Source of the DNA: Pholiota molesta
Taxonomy: Eukaryota; Basidiomycota; Agaricomycetes; Agaricales; Strophariaceae
Assembly (NCBI GenBank): GCA_014925825.1
Contig: JACGCK010000313.1
Coordinates: 1-43,897 of the forward strand
DNA length: 43,897 nucleotides
Direction: 5' to 3'
Every line of letters starts with the position of its first letter. The stretch's first letter is position 1. The notes beneath the pieces are model-generated. The model was not told the DNA's origin. It saw only the letters and a program-made list of their open reading frames with translations, and did no database searches. A program made the position numbers and the translations under genes. Of this stretch, positions 1-10,344 are shown piece after piece.

Positions 1-1890
1 ATTGCTAATATACTACCCGTTACAGAACGTAATAATTGTATCCTAGTGAGCGAGTGCCTTGAGCTACTACTTGCCCGCTTGTCCACCAATTAAAATTTGG
101 CTGGAGCACCACATTAGGGTTGAAGCGTTGTGAGCGGAAATTTCCATAAATTTTAGGCTATGCGAGGTACTTAATGCGGATGTATTGCGACTCGAGCGGC
201 ATCACTGCTAAATAAAACAAATAAATATGAATATGCGTGGATCTCATGTTCCAGAGATTAGATACAGCATGTACATAGATACCGTCATATTGAGTTGAAG
301 CGTTGCGGAGCGGCTTGACATGACATCATTTGTGTCCCATTCACATGCTCCGTCGTTGCTTCGGAGTAGAAATATTATTCTCCCTGAAATATGTCGCTAT
401 TTTCCTCTTGTGTGATTGTGATGCTCAGTAGTGAAAGTATACTATTCTTATTCTTAGAAGGAGGTTGAGATAGAATTTACATTACAGCACAATCATTTAT
501 TCTGAATAATCTCCATGCTGAAATCCCGCTCAAAAGCGAAAGAGACAGTCGCTTTCTACCAGCCTACAAAGCTAAATCTACTAATCACGCAGCCTAGCCA
601 TGTCCTGGGACACAAAAAACTCCTGTTTGTGCTGCGCTACATACAGAAATAGACTCGCCGTGTGGTTCCGCCATTTTTCTGTCATTGAAAACTCCAGAGA
701 AGCCTGAGAGTTCGAATATATACATCCATATGGGCTAAAGCAAAGGGAGTCTTTTTTGAGAAGCCATTGGTTGCTTGTTGCCGCGAGCAAACGAGGCCAA
801 GTGCTGTGCGTACCGTGCCACTGATTTAGGCGCCGGCGCTGATTGTGCCGCAGCTTGTGCATTTGCATTACACACAAACAAGCGGTAGCTCTCATACTTT
901 CTTATATCTAATCTGCTATAAATCGGAGCTTTCGTTCCAGTTGAACAAAGACAGGCATTCAGATAGTGTTCATCATTTCTATAACACTGCGCTCCTGCTC
1001 TCCGAATTCGCTATTTGAAACGCGGAAAGAGTATCTATATCAAATCAGGATCATTACATATGTGTCTACAGTACTAACATCTTTCTCTTCGTGTGGCGAC
1101 CGCGATGCGGCGGGATGTACAAAACGACGGCGACATCAAGATTCAATCAATCGAATCTCAGAGCTTGTCCTCTCTTGCGAATTCAATTGGACGCCTCAAA
1201 AATGAGGGAATACATAGCTCCAACAAGCCTCTATTGGACACCAGGAATTTGGAGCGGCCAGACGGGGGCAGCCAAGGATAGCCGTACCGAACATGACCCT
1301 CTCCTCCCACCCCGTTTCGCGTTTCCAGTCCATTGCGCATCGCACGGGGACCTGAAAAAAACGGCATAGAACCCCGTTATTAGCGCCATCAAGGGTTCTC
1401 TCGGCTGCGTTGCCAGCGAAGATGGCGCGCTAGAACTTTCCGCTTGCAAGAAGATGCATTTGCTGAATGCTTGGGTTCGGCGCATTGCACGGATTAAGCA
1501 CTCTGGTGCCATTTCCGTCTGGTTTAACGACATAGGGGTATAGCCTAACGGGTCAGGGGTCACTGGGTATGTAGGTAGCGATGATAATTGACCGCTGCAC
1601 AGATGAGGTTTACAATTTGGAAAATGTGAAAACATGAACTTTAAGCTGAAGAATGAATAAAACACAATGAAAAGCTCGCTTTTCTATATTCTAGTCATAA
1701 TAAAAATGGGCTATGGGTAGTCCTATTGATCACTGGTATGGTCTACTGTTTGTCTACAAGACACAGGCAAGGGTGAGCAACGGACACGGATGAGGAAACA
1801 GAGGAGGAGACGATGATCGCAATTCGCTTAGCGTACGCGGGCCCTGGACGAGATATCCCGTTTTCATTCTATGTACGTACACGTCTACCG
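1..1890. other. Spacer of unit 1, no gene supported
   Basis: AT-rich sequence with no reading frame I can assign. It holds two imperfect copies of a short direct repeat (ttgaagcgttg) near 119 and 296. An open, protein-like plus-strand stretch without a start codon spans 1370-1543 (57 codons, ending TAG at 1541-1543) and recurs in every unit. It could be an exon remnant, but the changes between units are mixed and I do not recognise it. A 144-codon minus-strand frame at 1231-1665 is also conserved in place, but its differences between units are nearly all amino-acid-changing, so it is probably not a gene. Confidence 0.5.
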
Positions 1891-1896
1891 AAACGG

Positions 1897-1904
1897 TATA
1901 TAAG
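1897..1904 (+). promoter_or_regulatory. TATA box with downstream pyrimidine tract, unit 1
   Basis: TATATAAG is followed after about 20 bases by a C/T-rich tract of about 65 bases (to about 1980). A TATA element followed by a CT-rich block before the transcription start is a common core-promoter layout in filamentous fungi. It lies directly upstream of the GC-rich spliced locus. Unit 1 lacks about 12 bases of the CT tract present in the other units. Confidence 0.6.
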
Positions 1905-1924
1905 ACTACGAATGTTCCTCTCAT

Positions 1925-4345
1925 TCCCTCACCCCGCTCTCCTCTCCTGGTCTTCTCTTCTCTTCTCTCACTCTCCCTCGCCGAGTTCGGCACTGCCCTC
2001 CTCTGCGCATCCACTCGTCGATGGCGATCTAGTTCGCCTGTCCTACAAGTGAGCTGTTAGTCATTATTCAGGATGAACCTGATCGCTAACGCGTCGCACC
2101 TTATATCGGCTAGCCACCTGCGCACGCCGTCTCATTCCATGCCGCGCACAGATAGCGGACAGCGTCGGGCAACAGAAACCTATAAGATAAGGTGAGCGCG
2201 TGTGCCCGCCATACGCACCGGTGACCCTACTAATGCAATCCTCCTTCTACAGATAGCCCGTCGAGCGTCGACGCTCATCTGGAACGCGTAGTAAGTAGGC
2301 TGCTGCTAATCCGCGCAGCCGTGATATTGCTTACCGCCGCCCATAGCGCTTGATAGCGTTTCCGTCCTCGTCGATTATGTGCGATATGCTGGCGCCATGC
2401 CCTTGCGCGACTGCGTCAGCGAGCCTCGGTGCTGGATAAAGCCAGGTAAGCAACGGCCATTAATAGTCTGATATTCGTGCTCACCCATACCCAGAGGCCG
2501 CTAGTACGCCGACTCGCATGCATCCCATTCGCTCCATGAGCTGGTAAGCTCGGTCGTTGTCGTCGCCTCGGCGCTATGGGCTGGTAATCTCGCTCGTTGT
2601 CGTTGCCGTCGTCCTCGTTGGTAAGTACAGGTAGGCCGTGTTTGCGCGCTGGCTATCGAATCGTCCGCATCGTCGTTCGATCCCGCGAAACCTCTGCATG
2701 TGCCGCAAGAAGGCGGCGGCGCGCGTTGACTTTAATGACAGTGAGTTAACTCCTGCAGGCTCGAATTGGCGCGGCACTTACTGATGCCCTCGGGCTGGGC
2801 CGCGCCCATAGCGCCCGATAGCCTTTCCGTCCTCGTCGATTATGCGCGATACGCTGGCGCCGTGCCCTTGCGTGACTGCGTCAGCCAGCCTCGGCGTTGG
2901 GACCGTGCTCTCCCACATCTAGAGGCAGCTAGTCGCGTGCATCCCAGTGGCTCCATGCGCCGGTAATTTCGCTCGTTGTCGTCGCCGTCGTGCTCGTGGT
3001 AAGTGGAACAGGTAGGCCGGGTTTGCGCGCTGGATATCGAATCGTCCGCATCGTTGTTCGATCCCGTAGGCCGTCTTCATGCGGCGGCGCACGCTGACTT
3101 GAAGGGCAGTAAGTGAACTCCTGCATGCTCAAATTGGCGCGGCACGCCCTCGCAGATCGCGCTTCCTGTCGTCCTTGGCCGGTTGCCCATCTCGTCTCCG
3201 TAAGTGATCGTCGCGTTGCTGGTAGGTTGCGCTCGTCCGTAACTCCTGCTACAGATCCCGTGGCTCGGCGCTCGACGCAATCGATTTGAAGCTATATCAT
3301 CGTGAGTGATGTGTATACAGCGATGCAGTTGGCGGTGCACTTACTGACGTTTTCCCGCAGCCGTCGTCCCCGCACACGAGCCGCTGTCGTCCAAACCAAA
3401 TCGTGCGTCGTCCGCCCCGTATGCAGTGTCGGCATCTCGTGTTCAAAGGTACGAGACGTGTCGTTGTCGTCCGTCCAACCCACGCCGTGAGTCGCCCGTC
3501 CCGTATCTCAGCGTTGTCGTCTCGTTGTTGGTTCTGCACTGGTGCCCGTGTAGCCCGCTTGCCGTTCTCTGTAGCCGTAGTAGTGTCGTTGAGCTATCTT
3601 CGGTAAGCCGTACGCTGAGAGGGGAGATAAGATGTGGCCCACACATCTAGTAGCTCCACGCTGTCCGGATTTTGGTTGTTGACCATGAGGTCGGTCCATC
3701 CGTACGACGTGACTGGCTGGCGCTCGCCCGATGTGCGCCGATCTCCTCGCGTCGAGGAGACGAATGCGCCGGGGTTGATGGCATGGTCTGCTGCCCAAAG
3801 GTATCCGCGGTTCCGCGGACGCGTTGACGGCGTGTTTCCTCGCTGGGTGTGCGCTGGCGTGTCCTGGGTGACCGATGGTTGCGTCCTTGGGAGGCTGGTG
3901 TGCAGAGTTGAGCTGGGTGTTGATGTCGACGCCGTGTTGGCGCGCTGTGACGAGCACGTTGGTGAGTTTTTGAGCTCGCAGCTTACGCGGCCGGCTTACC
4001 CGTACCCTACTGTGCGTGCAGGACAGCGTCCGCAGCCGTCGTCGTTGCTATCCAGAGAGTGTCGGTGAGGAGTTCGACGTACGTGATAAGATAAGGCAGG
4101 ATCGCGAGATGGCGCCGGGTGTCCTATCGATGGTCGGTCCGTGCGCATCGTCGGCCGTAGTACACGCTCCGTAGGTCGTAGCTATGATTCGGGGATGCGA
4201 GTGTACGTGGAGGGACGGCGTCGCGGGATGGCGGAGAGGACGGAGAGCAGGATGAGAGCGGAGGCGGACAGCGGAATGGCAGGCCGGAGCGGAGCGGACG
4301 AGGCGACTGCGGATGGCGGAAAGGTTGGGGAGGGGGCCGTCGTAG
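1925..4345 (+). other. GC-rich multi-intron locus without a long ORF, unit 1
   Basis: Not recognised. The plus strand holds a run of sequences that fit fungal introns well: 2192-2252 (gtgagc, branch-like ctaatg, ctacag), 2446-2494 (gtaagc to cccag), 3200-3254 (gtaagt to ctacag), 3302-3360 (gtgagt, cttactgac, cccgcag), 3603-3650 (gtaagc to tctag) and 3962-4021 (gtgagt to gtgcag). No start-to-stop frame runs through the intervening exons for any distance. The intervening sequence is rich in cgtcgt/cgttgt runs. An internal duplication pairs about 2338-2760 with about 2803-3150. A strong promoter plus good introns but no ORF suggests a spliced long non-coding RNA or the decayed body of a repeat-protein gene. 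Confidence 0.45.
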
Positions 4346-4430
4346 AAAGTCAGCGGTCGATATGTGACATCTTCATTCTGGGTGGGCCAGTATAATTAGG
4401 GAGGGGGCCGTCGAAGAAAGTCTGTTGATC
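4327..4430. repeat. Short direct repeat inside the ORF fragment
   Basis: The string gggagggggccgtcg followed by a related 15-base tail occurs near 4327 and again near 4399, about 72 bases apart. On the minus strand both encode the TFFDGPLPN / TFYDGPLPN motif of the PD-(D/E)XK-like fragment, so the 3' end of that fragment is a partial local duplication. The same arrangement is present in the other units. Confidence 0.6.
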
Positions 4431-4460
4431 TTGCTCAGCGATTGATATGTTGTATGCCAT
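4350..4460 (-). pseudogene. 5' fragment of the PD-(D/E)XK-like gene, unit 1
   Basis: The minus-strand frame from ATG at 4460 gives 36 codons that match the first residues of the complete gene at 41913-42635 (shared QDQQTFFDGPLPNYTGP), then loses register and stops. Similarity at DNA level extends about 110 bases upstream of the ATG, so the leader was copied too. The catalytic-looking region is absent, so this is a broken copy. It sits head to head with the truncated karyopherin, 201 bases from its ATG. Confidence 0.7.
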
Positions 4461-4661
4461 CAACTCGTGTTCCCTCCAGCTACATTTGGCCAGCCGCGTG
4501 AACTCTGCCATACCTGTGCTTGGCCAATAGTCGGGGTGGCAAGCAAAATAAGACAAACGAACTGCCTGGGCTTGAGCTAAGAGCGTGAGGTTGAGCACTG
4601 CACGTGAGGGTGGTGGTGGCGGTGACGAGCAGCGAGCTCTTTGCTTTTGACCACCATCCTC

Positions 4662-6234
4662 ATGTCGCATTATGGCGATATCTTCCCAACCCTCTCAGAC
4701 TTTGACGTCCAGCGTGTAGCACAAGTCAGTCAGCTCCCGCAAGCCCCATCGTTCACCATCTCACCCCACGCCAGTTGATCGAACAGGCTTATGCGCCGCC
4801 AACGCCCGCGACGACACCCGACGACCTTCGCCGGCTTCAGCAGGAGCTGTTCGAGATCCAGAAGAGGCCTGAGGCATGGGGGCTAGTAGTGCCGTTGATG
4901 TCGCACACGGACCCGAACGTGCAGTTCTTTGGCGCGCACACCGCGCAGGTCAAGATCGCCCGCGACTGGTGTGTTCAGTATCAAACCGACGAAGTAATGT
5001 GCTGATATCTTTCAAGGGACATGTTTCCCCAACATCTTGCGGAAGCACTTCCCAACGCCATTCTCTCATTGACTCAGAACGCGATATCCGTGAGATGCCC
5101 CAAGTTCGTCCTGCGCAAGCTATTTGTCGCGGTAAGCGCCCTTGCCATACCTTCACAACAACGATGACTGAACGTTTGCGATATGTTCTGTAGCTCGCCT
5201 CTCTTGCTCTTAAACTCGTACCGGGACATCCTTCACGATGGCGAGATTGGATTTTTACGTGTGTTAAAGATTTGGTGGGCTCACCCGGACATATGCTGGA
5301 TTTTCTGTCGATTGCCGCGGAAGAAGTGACCAGCGCAGATCTCGTGGGGCCGAGTAAGTACGTCGTTTCAGGTTTTCTGCCATTTTTGTCCTTCTTGACA
5401 TATATAGGTCTCAGATGCTGCAAACGATGAACGAGTCGACGTCCCTGGTAGTGGACGCTATCAACAACACGATTACACGCCCATTCGATTCCATCCCAGC
5501 AAGTCAATACACATCCGCCCTGCGCTGTCTGCAGGCATGGATGTCCTATTTGAAAGCAAAGTAGGTGGTTCTAGCCTCCTTATCTCAGGCGCTAATTCTA
5601 AACGTCTGCCAGTGAACTGACGGGATTTCTGCCTTCCCTCATCGCCCTCCTGGACCCCAATACGCCGGACGAGTCCATCTTCATTGCCGCCTCGGACGCC
5701 CTGCAAGAGCTGACCACGAACTCGGCGCTCGCCGACGGGTCAGGCAGCAAGACGCTGACGGAGCCGCTCCTCGTGTGGCTGGACACGACGGGCAGCCGCA
5801 TCGTCGAGGCGACGCTGGCCACGGGCGAGGTGTCCGCGACCGCGCACTCGCTGTGCAAGCTGCTCGGCGCGCTGGGCGACCACTCGACCGCGTACCTCGC
5901 GGCGCACATCGCGTCCGGCGCGCCCGTGCCCACCGCCCCGGGCGCGCCGCCGACGACGCGCGGGCGCCTCGTGCAGCGCTTCCTGCAGCTGCTGCTCGTG
6001 TACACAGGGCTGCCCGGGTACTACGGCGTGGACGAGGACGAGAGCGAGATGACGCTCGGGTTCTGGTATCTGTTCCAGGAGGCGCTGTGGAGCACGGACT
6101 TTTTCGTGGAGGAGGAGGGCGAGGAGGCGGCGGTGCCGGAGACGGGGGAGGGGGCCGAGTCGCAGCAGGTGGTGATGGCGAAGGCGGGCTGGTCTCGAGG
6201 TGCGTTCTTTTGCGTGCTGATGACGTCTTTTTAG
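4662..6234 (+). pseudogene. Truncated importin-13/Kap122-like karyopherin, unit 1 (open frame)
   Basis: Exons 4662-4724, 4775-4968, 5017-5131, 5194-5357, 5408-5560 and 5613-6199 are all flanked by GT-AG and keep one frame. Translation then runs 35 bases past the old donor to TAG at 6232-6234, giving 436 codons. The importin-beta N-terminal features are present (PEAWGLVVPL, FFGAHTAQVKI). Against unit 4 it lacks 20 codons near the end of exon 6 (after MAKA) and two codons in an acidic Ala/Pro/Glu loop. In the family this N-terminal arch binds RanGTP; the C-terminal HEAT repeats are gone. It may be a pseudogene or encode a truncated receptor. The upstream region is nearly the same as in the complete gene, so transcription is plausible. 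Confidence 0.8.
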
Positions 6235-6519
6235 CTGTGAATCCGGAGTGAAAACACTGAATTTGGGTGCTGAAATTGCCTAAACGGAGGTAGGTTTTTA
6301 AAAATGAGCGTAGGTCGCAACCTCCAATCGGGTTCTGGTACAATGCGCGCAGAGTGCAGCCCACCCCGAAGGGCAAGGCTGTCAACACCCCGTATCTACC
6401 TACCTACGTACGTATTGCATTCAGCGCTCGCCGAAGGGCAAGGCCACTGAAACCCCGTACATACGTACTCTGTAACCTGTAATTCCGATTAGACAGTTTG
6501 CAATGACATGAATTTGAAC

Positions 6520-7964
6520 TCACAATCCACTGGGAGCTAAGTTCGTGCGCTTTCTATGATTTTGCGATAGAAAGTCGTGCGAAAACAATGGCTCTAAAAA
6601 TCCTGTTCGCCAATTAGCCACCTTTTCAATGATTTCAAGGACACTACTCACCAGGCAAATGGTACTCGAAAATGACTTGCACGCACAACATAGATTTCCC
6701 GCAATATCAGTGATCTGCAAGGCCAAAAGTAATGTTAAACAACTTCGTGATCATTCAGATGTAAATCACTTACCACGGCTAACTGGATTTGTACGAAACG
6801 CGTAATGATGCGAAATTTCTAACAATGACACAATAAGCAAAAGAACTTGAATTAGATTAGAAAGACTCACTCATAATCTAATCATATTCGTGCACCCGCA
6901 CAGTTTTCGAGACCATCTGAATTGCCAATAGTCAAAATTGGATTTCGACCGCGAACACATAAGAATCAACTTACATAGAGATGGTAACATTGCTTAAAGC
7001 AATCTCGCGGGAAACCCGAATATCTAATTTAAATACATGGAGCAAAACCACTTACATCGAGCCACGTTGCTCGCGGGAGATCCAAATATCTAATTTCAAA
7101 ATAACCCGTCTAATCAGTGGTGCAAATTTGGATACATGGCGCAAAACCACTTACATCGAGACAGCACTATGCTCGCGGGAAATCCAAATATCTAAGTCCA
7201 AAATCAGCCATCGAATTAGTGCCGCAACAGAAATACAGACCTACATTGAGACAGTAACATTGCTCGCTGGAAGTCCGAATATCTAATTTCGAAATAGCCA
7301 TCGAATCAATGCCGCAACGGTGATTCAGAATCAATCACTTACTATATCAATCTGTGAATAAGAATGCTAATAAGTAAAATTCCACATCAATGGCCACGGG
7401 AACCCGGAAAATCAATTCAAAATTAGGGAACAGACCTAAGCGCCAAGTGATCAGAATGTTTGCGGGACATCCAAAAATCGAATTTCGACTTGAAGTGTGG
7501 TCAAGTGACTATAACGAGCCAATATCAGTAATGTAAGATGGCGGGAAGTCGAAATAACCATACCATTGAAATTAGCAAGGTGAGAGCACCATCCAGACAT
7601 AGTAAGAGATATCTTATATTGAAATATAGAGCCATAGAAGCGAGGTGGATGTGGGTAATTAGAAGCTAACCTTCAAAACACATGGCGTCGATGGGCGCCT
7701 AATTTAGTGATAACGATCAGAGCTAGAAATAACCTCATTCAGTGCGTGTTACTTGAAAGATAAGATACAGGATAGAGGACTCACATCCTCAATGATTAAG
7801 ACATAGTGTAGAGGGGGCCGTGATAGCAAATAGAAATGGCAAGTAGCATTAGGACGGGGTAGAACGGTACAGATTCCTTCGAAAACCTTCCCATCTTTAT
7901 ACTCCCAGAACGCCAAGCCGGACCAATTCTTCCACGTCCCCATCACCATTTCTCCGATCACCAA
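6520..7964 (-). pseudogene. Intron-dense gene remnant with repeated micro-exons, unit 2
   Basis: Not recognised. The best exon is 7785-7964 on the minus strand, with a protein-like frame (WKNWSGLAFWEYKDGKVFEG) ending at gtgagt. It can splice to 7671-7698 (reads APIDAMCFE, donor gttagc). Downstream comes a series of exons of about 34-49 nt, each opened by a ttag acceptor and closed by gtaagt or gtaggt: 7245-7282, 7155-7191, 7056-7089 and 6975-7023. They read IFGLPASNV, IFGFPASIV, IFGSPASNV and a version with a stop. A diverged relative with FGCPANILITW lies at 7436-7508. Further intron-like pieces continue to about 6600. Stops and unequal exon lengths suggest decay after exon duplication. The unit also begins here with 6200-6520, where nothing is seen. 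Confidence 0.45.
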
Positions 7965-10310
7965 ATTTCAGAATGCAGGGCAAATCCAAAGACATAATAC
8001 TTAGACTCAGACTACTGGTACTGATGCCGACCCCTGCCAACGCACAGCTCAGGGATAAACCTTCCTCGTACTTCTGTATCTCTTCCCTACCCGCAATTTA
8101 ACTCCTTGCTTTATTATGCCAGTAGAATTTTATCTACAGTTCCTCAAGTCAAATCCAACCTTCCTTCGACAAATTATCTACTTCTTGTTCCAGATTATAT
8201 GTCTCCAGGAATAGAGAATCTTTCCTTATACATAATATCATTCAGACGTAACAACTGTGTGCGGTTTCACGGACATGACAAAAAACCAAGTCCACAACGG
8301 ATTCCAGATCGTCGCCTCCATCCCCGAATCACCGCCATGAATCCAAAAAATCTGCTTCTTTCTGTTTACATCATTGGAAGCATTGCTAATATACTACCCG
8401 TTACAGAACGTAATAAGTTTATCCTAGTAAACGAGTGCCTTGAGCTACTACTTGCCCGGTAAACTATTGCTTGGCTGGAATTAACAGAGGCCATCACAGG
8501 AATTTTCAGCAGGGTTGAAGCGTTGCGAGCGGGAATCTCCTTAAATTTAAGGCTATGCGAGGTAATGCAGACACATTGCGACTCGAGCGGCAATTGCATC
8601 ACTGCCGAATAAAGCAAATAAGATACGAATCTGTGTGGATCTCATGTTCCAGAGAGAAGATACAGCATGTAAATAGGTACCAGTTATATTAAAGTACGTG
8701 CGAGGTTGAAGCGTTGCCAGCGGCTTGACATGACATCATTTGTGTCCCATTCACATGCTCCGTCGTTGCTTCAGAGTAGAAATATCATTCTCCTTGAGAT
8801 ATGTTGCTATTGTCCTCTTGTGCAATGCTCAGTAGGGAAAGTATACTTCTCAGAAGGAGATTGAGAAAGACTTTACATTCCAGCACAATCCGTCAATTAT
8901 TCTGATTCTGACTGAATAATCTCCATGCTGAAATCCCACTCAAAAGCGAAAGACAGTTGCTTTCTACCAGCATACACAATCAAATCTACTAATCACACAG
9001 CGTAGCAATGTTCTGGGACGCAAAAACTACTGTTTGTGCTGTGCTACATAACAGAAATAGACTTGCCGTGTGTTTCTACCATTTTTCTGTAATTGAAACC
9101 TCCAGAGAGGCCTGAGAGTTTGAATATATACATCCATATGGGCTGAAGCGGAGGGAATCTTTTTTTGAGAAGCCATTGGTTGCTTGTTGCCGCGAGCAAA
9201 CGAGACTAAATGCTGCGCGTACTGTGCCACTGATTTAGGCGCCGGCGCTGAATGTGCCGCAGCTTTCAAATTGTGCGCATTTGCATTACACACAAAAGCG
9301 GTAGCGCTCATAGCTGGATGTACCCAATACGTTATGAATCTGGGTTTTCGTTCCAGTGAACAGAGACGGGCATTCAGATAGTATTCATCAGTTCTATAAC
9401 ACTGCGCTCCTCCTCTCCCAACTCGCTATTTGAAACGCGAAAAGAGTATCTATTTCAAATCAGGGTTGTACATTACATACGTGTTCCACAGTACTAATAT
9501 TTCTCTCTCTGTGCGGGCAACACGATGCGGCGGGATGTACAAAACGACGGCGACATCAAGATTCGATCAATTGAATCTTAGAGCTTGTCCTCTCTTGCGA
9601 ATTCAATTGGACGCCTCAAAAATAAGGAAATACGTAGCCCCAATAAGCCTCTATTGGACACGAGAAATTTGGAGCGGCCAGACGGGCGCAGCCAAGGATA
9701 GCCGTACCGAACATGACCCTCTCCTCCCACCCCATTTCGCGTTTCCAGTCCATTGCGCATCGCACGGGGACCTGGAAAAAACGGCGTAGAACCCCGTTAT
9801 TAGTGCCATCAAGGGTCCTCTTGGCTGCGTTGCCAGCGAAGATGGCGCGCTAGAACTTTCCGCTTGCAAGAAGATGCATTTGCTGAATGCTTGGGTTCGG
9901 CGCATTGCACGGATTAAGCACTCTGGTGCCATTTCCCTCTGGTTTAACGACATAGGGGTATAGCCTAACGGGTCAGGGGTCACTGGGTATGTAGGTAGCG
10001 ATGATAATTGACCGCTGCACAGATGAGGTTTACAATTTGGAAAATGTGAAAACATGAACTTTAAGCTGAAGAATGAATAAAACACAATGAAAAGCTCGCT
10101 TTTCTATATTCTAGTCATAATAAAAATGGGCTATGAGTAGTCCTATTGATCACTGGTATGGTCTACTGTTTGTCTACAAGACACAGGCAAGGGTGAGCAA
10201 CGGACGCGGACGAGGAACAGAGGAGGAGACGATGATCGCAATTCGCTTAGCGTACGCGGGCCCTGGACGAGATATCCCGTTTTCATTCTATGTACGTACA
10301 CGTCTACCGA
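7965..10310. other. Spacer of unit 2, no gene supported
   Basis: AT-rich and without a supported gene. Short protein-like plus-strand stretches occur at 8116-8214 (32 codons from ATG, reads MPVEFYLQFLK at its start) and about 8260-8340 (reads GFTDMTKNQVHNGFQ, then TGA). They may be exons of an unrecognised small gene, but no complete model joins them. The ttgaagcgttg direct repeat lies near 8515 and 8704. The 57-codon open stretch seen in unit 1 recurs near 9790-9963. Confidence 0.4.
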
Positions 10311-10315
10311 AGCGG

Positions 10316-10323
10316 TATATAAG
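10316..10323 (+). promoter_or_regulatory. TATA box with downstream pyrimidine tract, unit 2
   Basis: TATATAAG is followed by a long CT-rich tract to about 10410, upstream of the GC-rich spliced locus. Same layout as in unit 1, with a slightly longer tract. Confidence 0.6.
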
Positions 10324-10344
10324 ACTACGAATGTTCCTCTCATT

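Larger units (their letters stand above)
1..6199. repeat. Tandem array unit 1 (left end outside window)
   Basis: First visible unit of the 8.4 kb direct tandem array. Its anchor sequence at base 1 recurs at 8382, 16801 and 25153. Compared with the other units, bases 1 to about 1000 carry many substitutions and small indels, 1000-2460 carry scattered ones, and the rest is almost identical. The right end is placed at 6199, the end of karyopherin exon 6, because that is where unit 4 departs from the repeat and continues into the whole gene. The left end is not in the window. Confidence 0.93.

Noticed and set aside
581..895. 104-codon minus-strand ORF in unit 1
   Set aside because: The equivalent positions in units 2-4 use a different frame, with indels that break it, so the frame is not conserved.
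1231..1665. 144-codon minus-strand ORF present in all units (also 9651-10085 and 26412-26846)
   Set aside because: All six or so amino-acid differences between units 1 and 2 are replacements (T/R, E/G, F/S, R/W, P/S, G/R) with no excess of silent changes, the composition is not protein-like, and an overlapping plus-strand stretch looks better.
3508..4068. Overlapping 149- and 144-codon ORFs on both strands of the GC-rich locus
   Set aside because: They cross several strong intron candidates, show no family signature, and long open frames are expected by chance in GC-rich DNA.
6900..7330. CRISPR-like spaced repeats near the micro-exons
   Set aside because: The repeats are degenerate, spacing varies, the ends are splice sites, and the genome is eukaryotic.
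1890..10310. Reading the array as LTR-retrotransposon units, with the TATA/CT block as an LTR promoter
   Set aside because: No paired LTRs within a unit, no primer-binding site or polypurine tract, no gag/pol, and the carried karyopherin segment keeps its introns.
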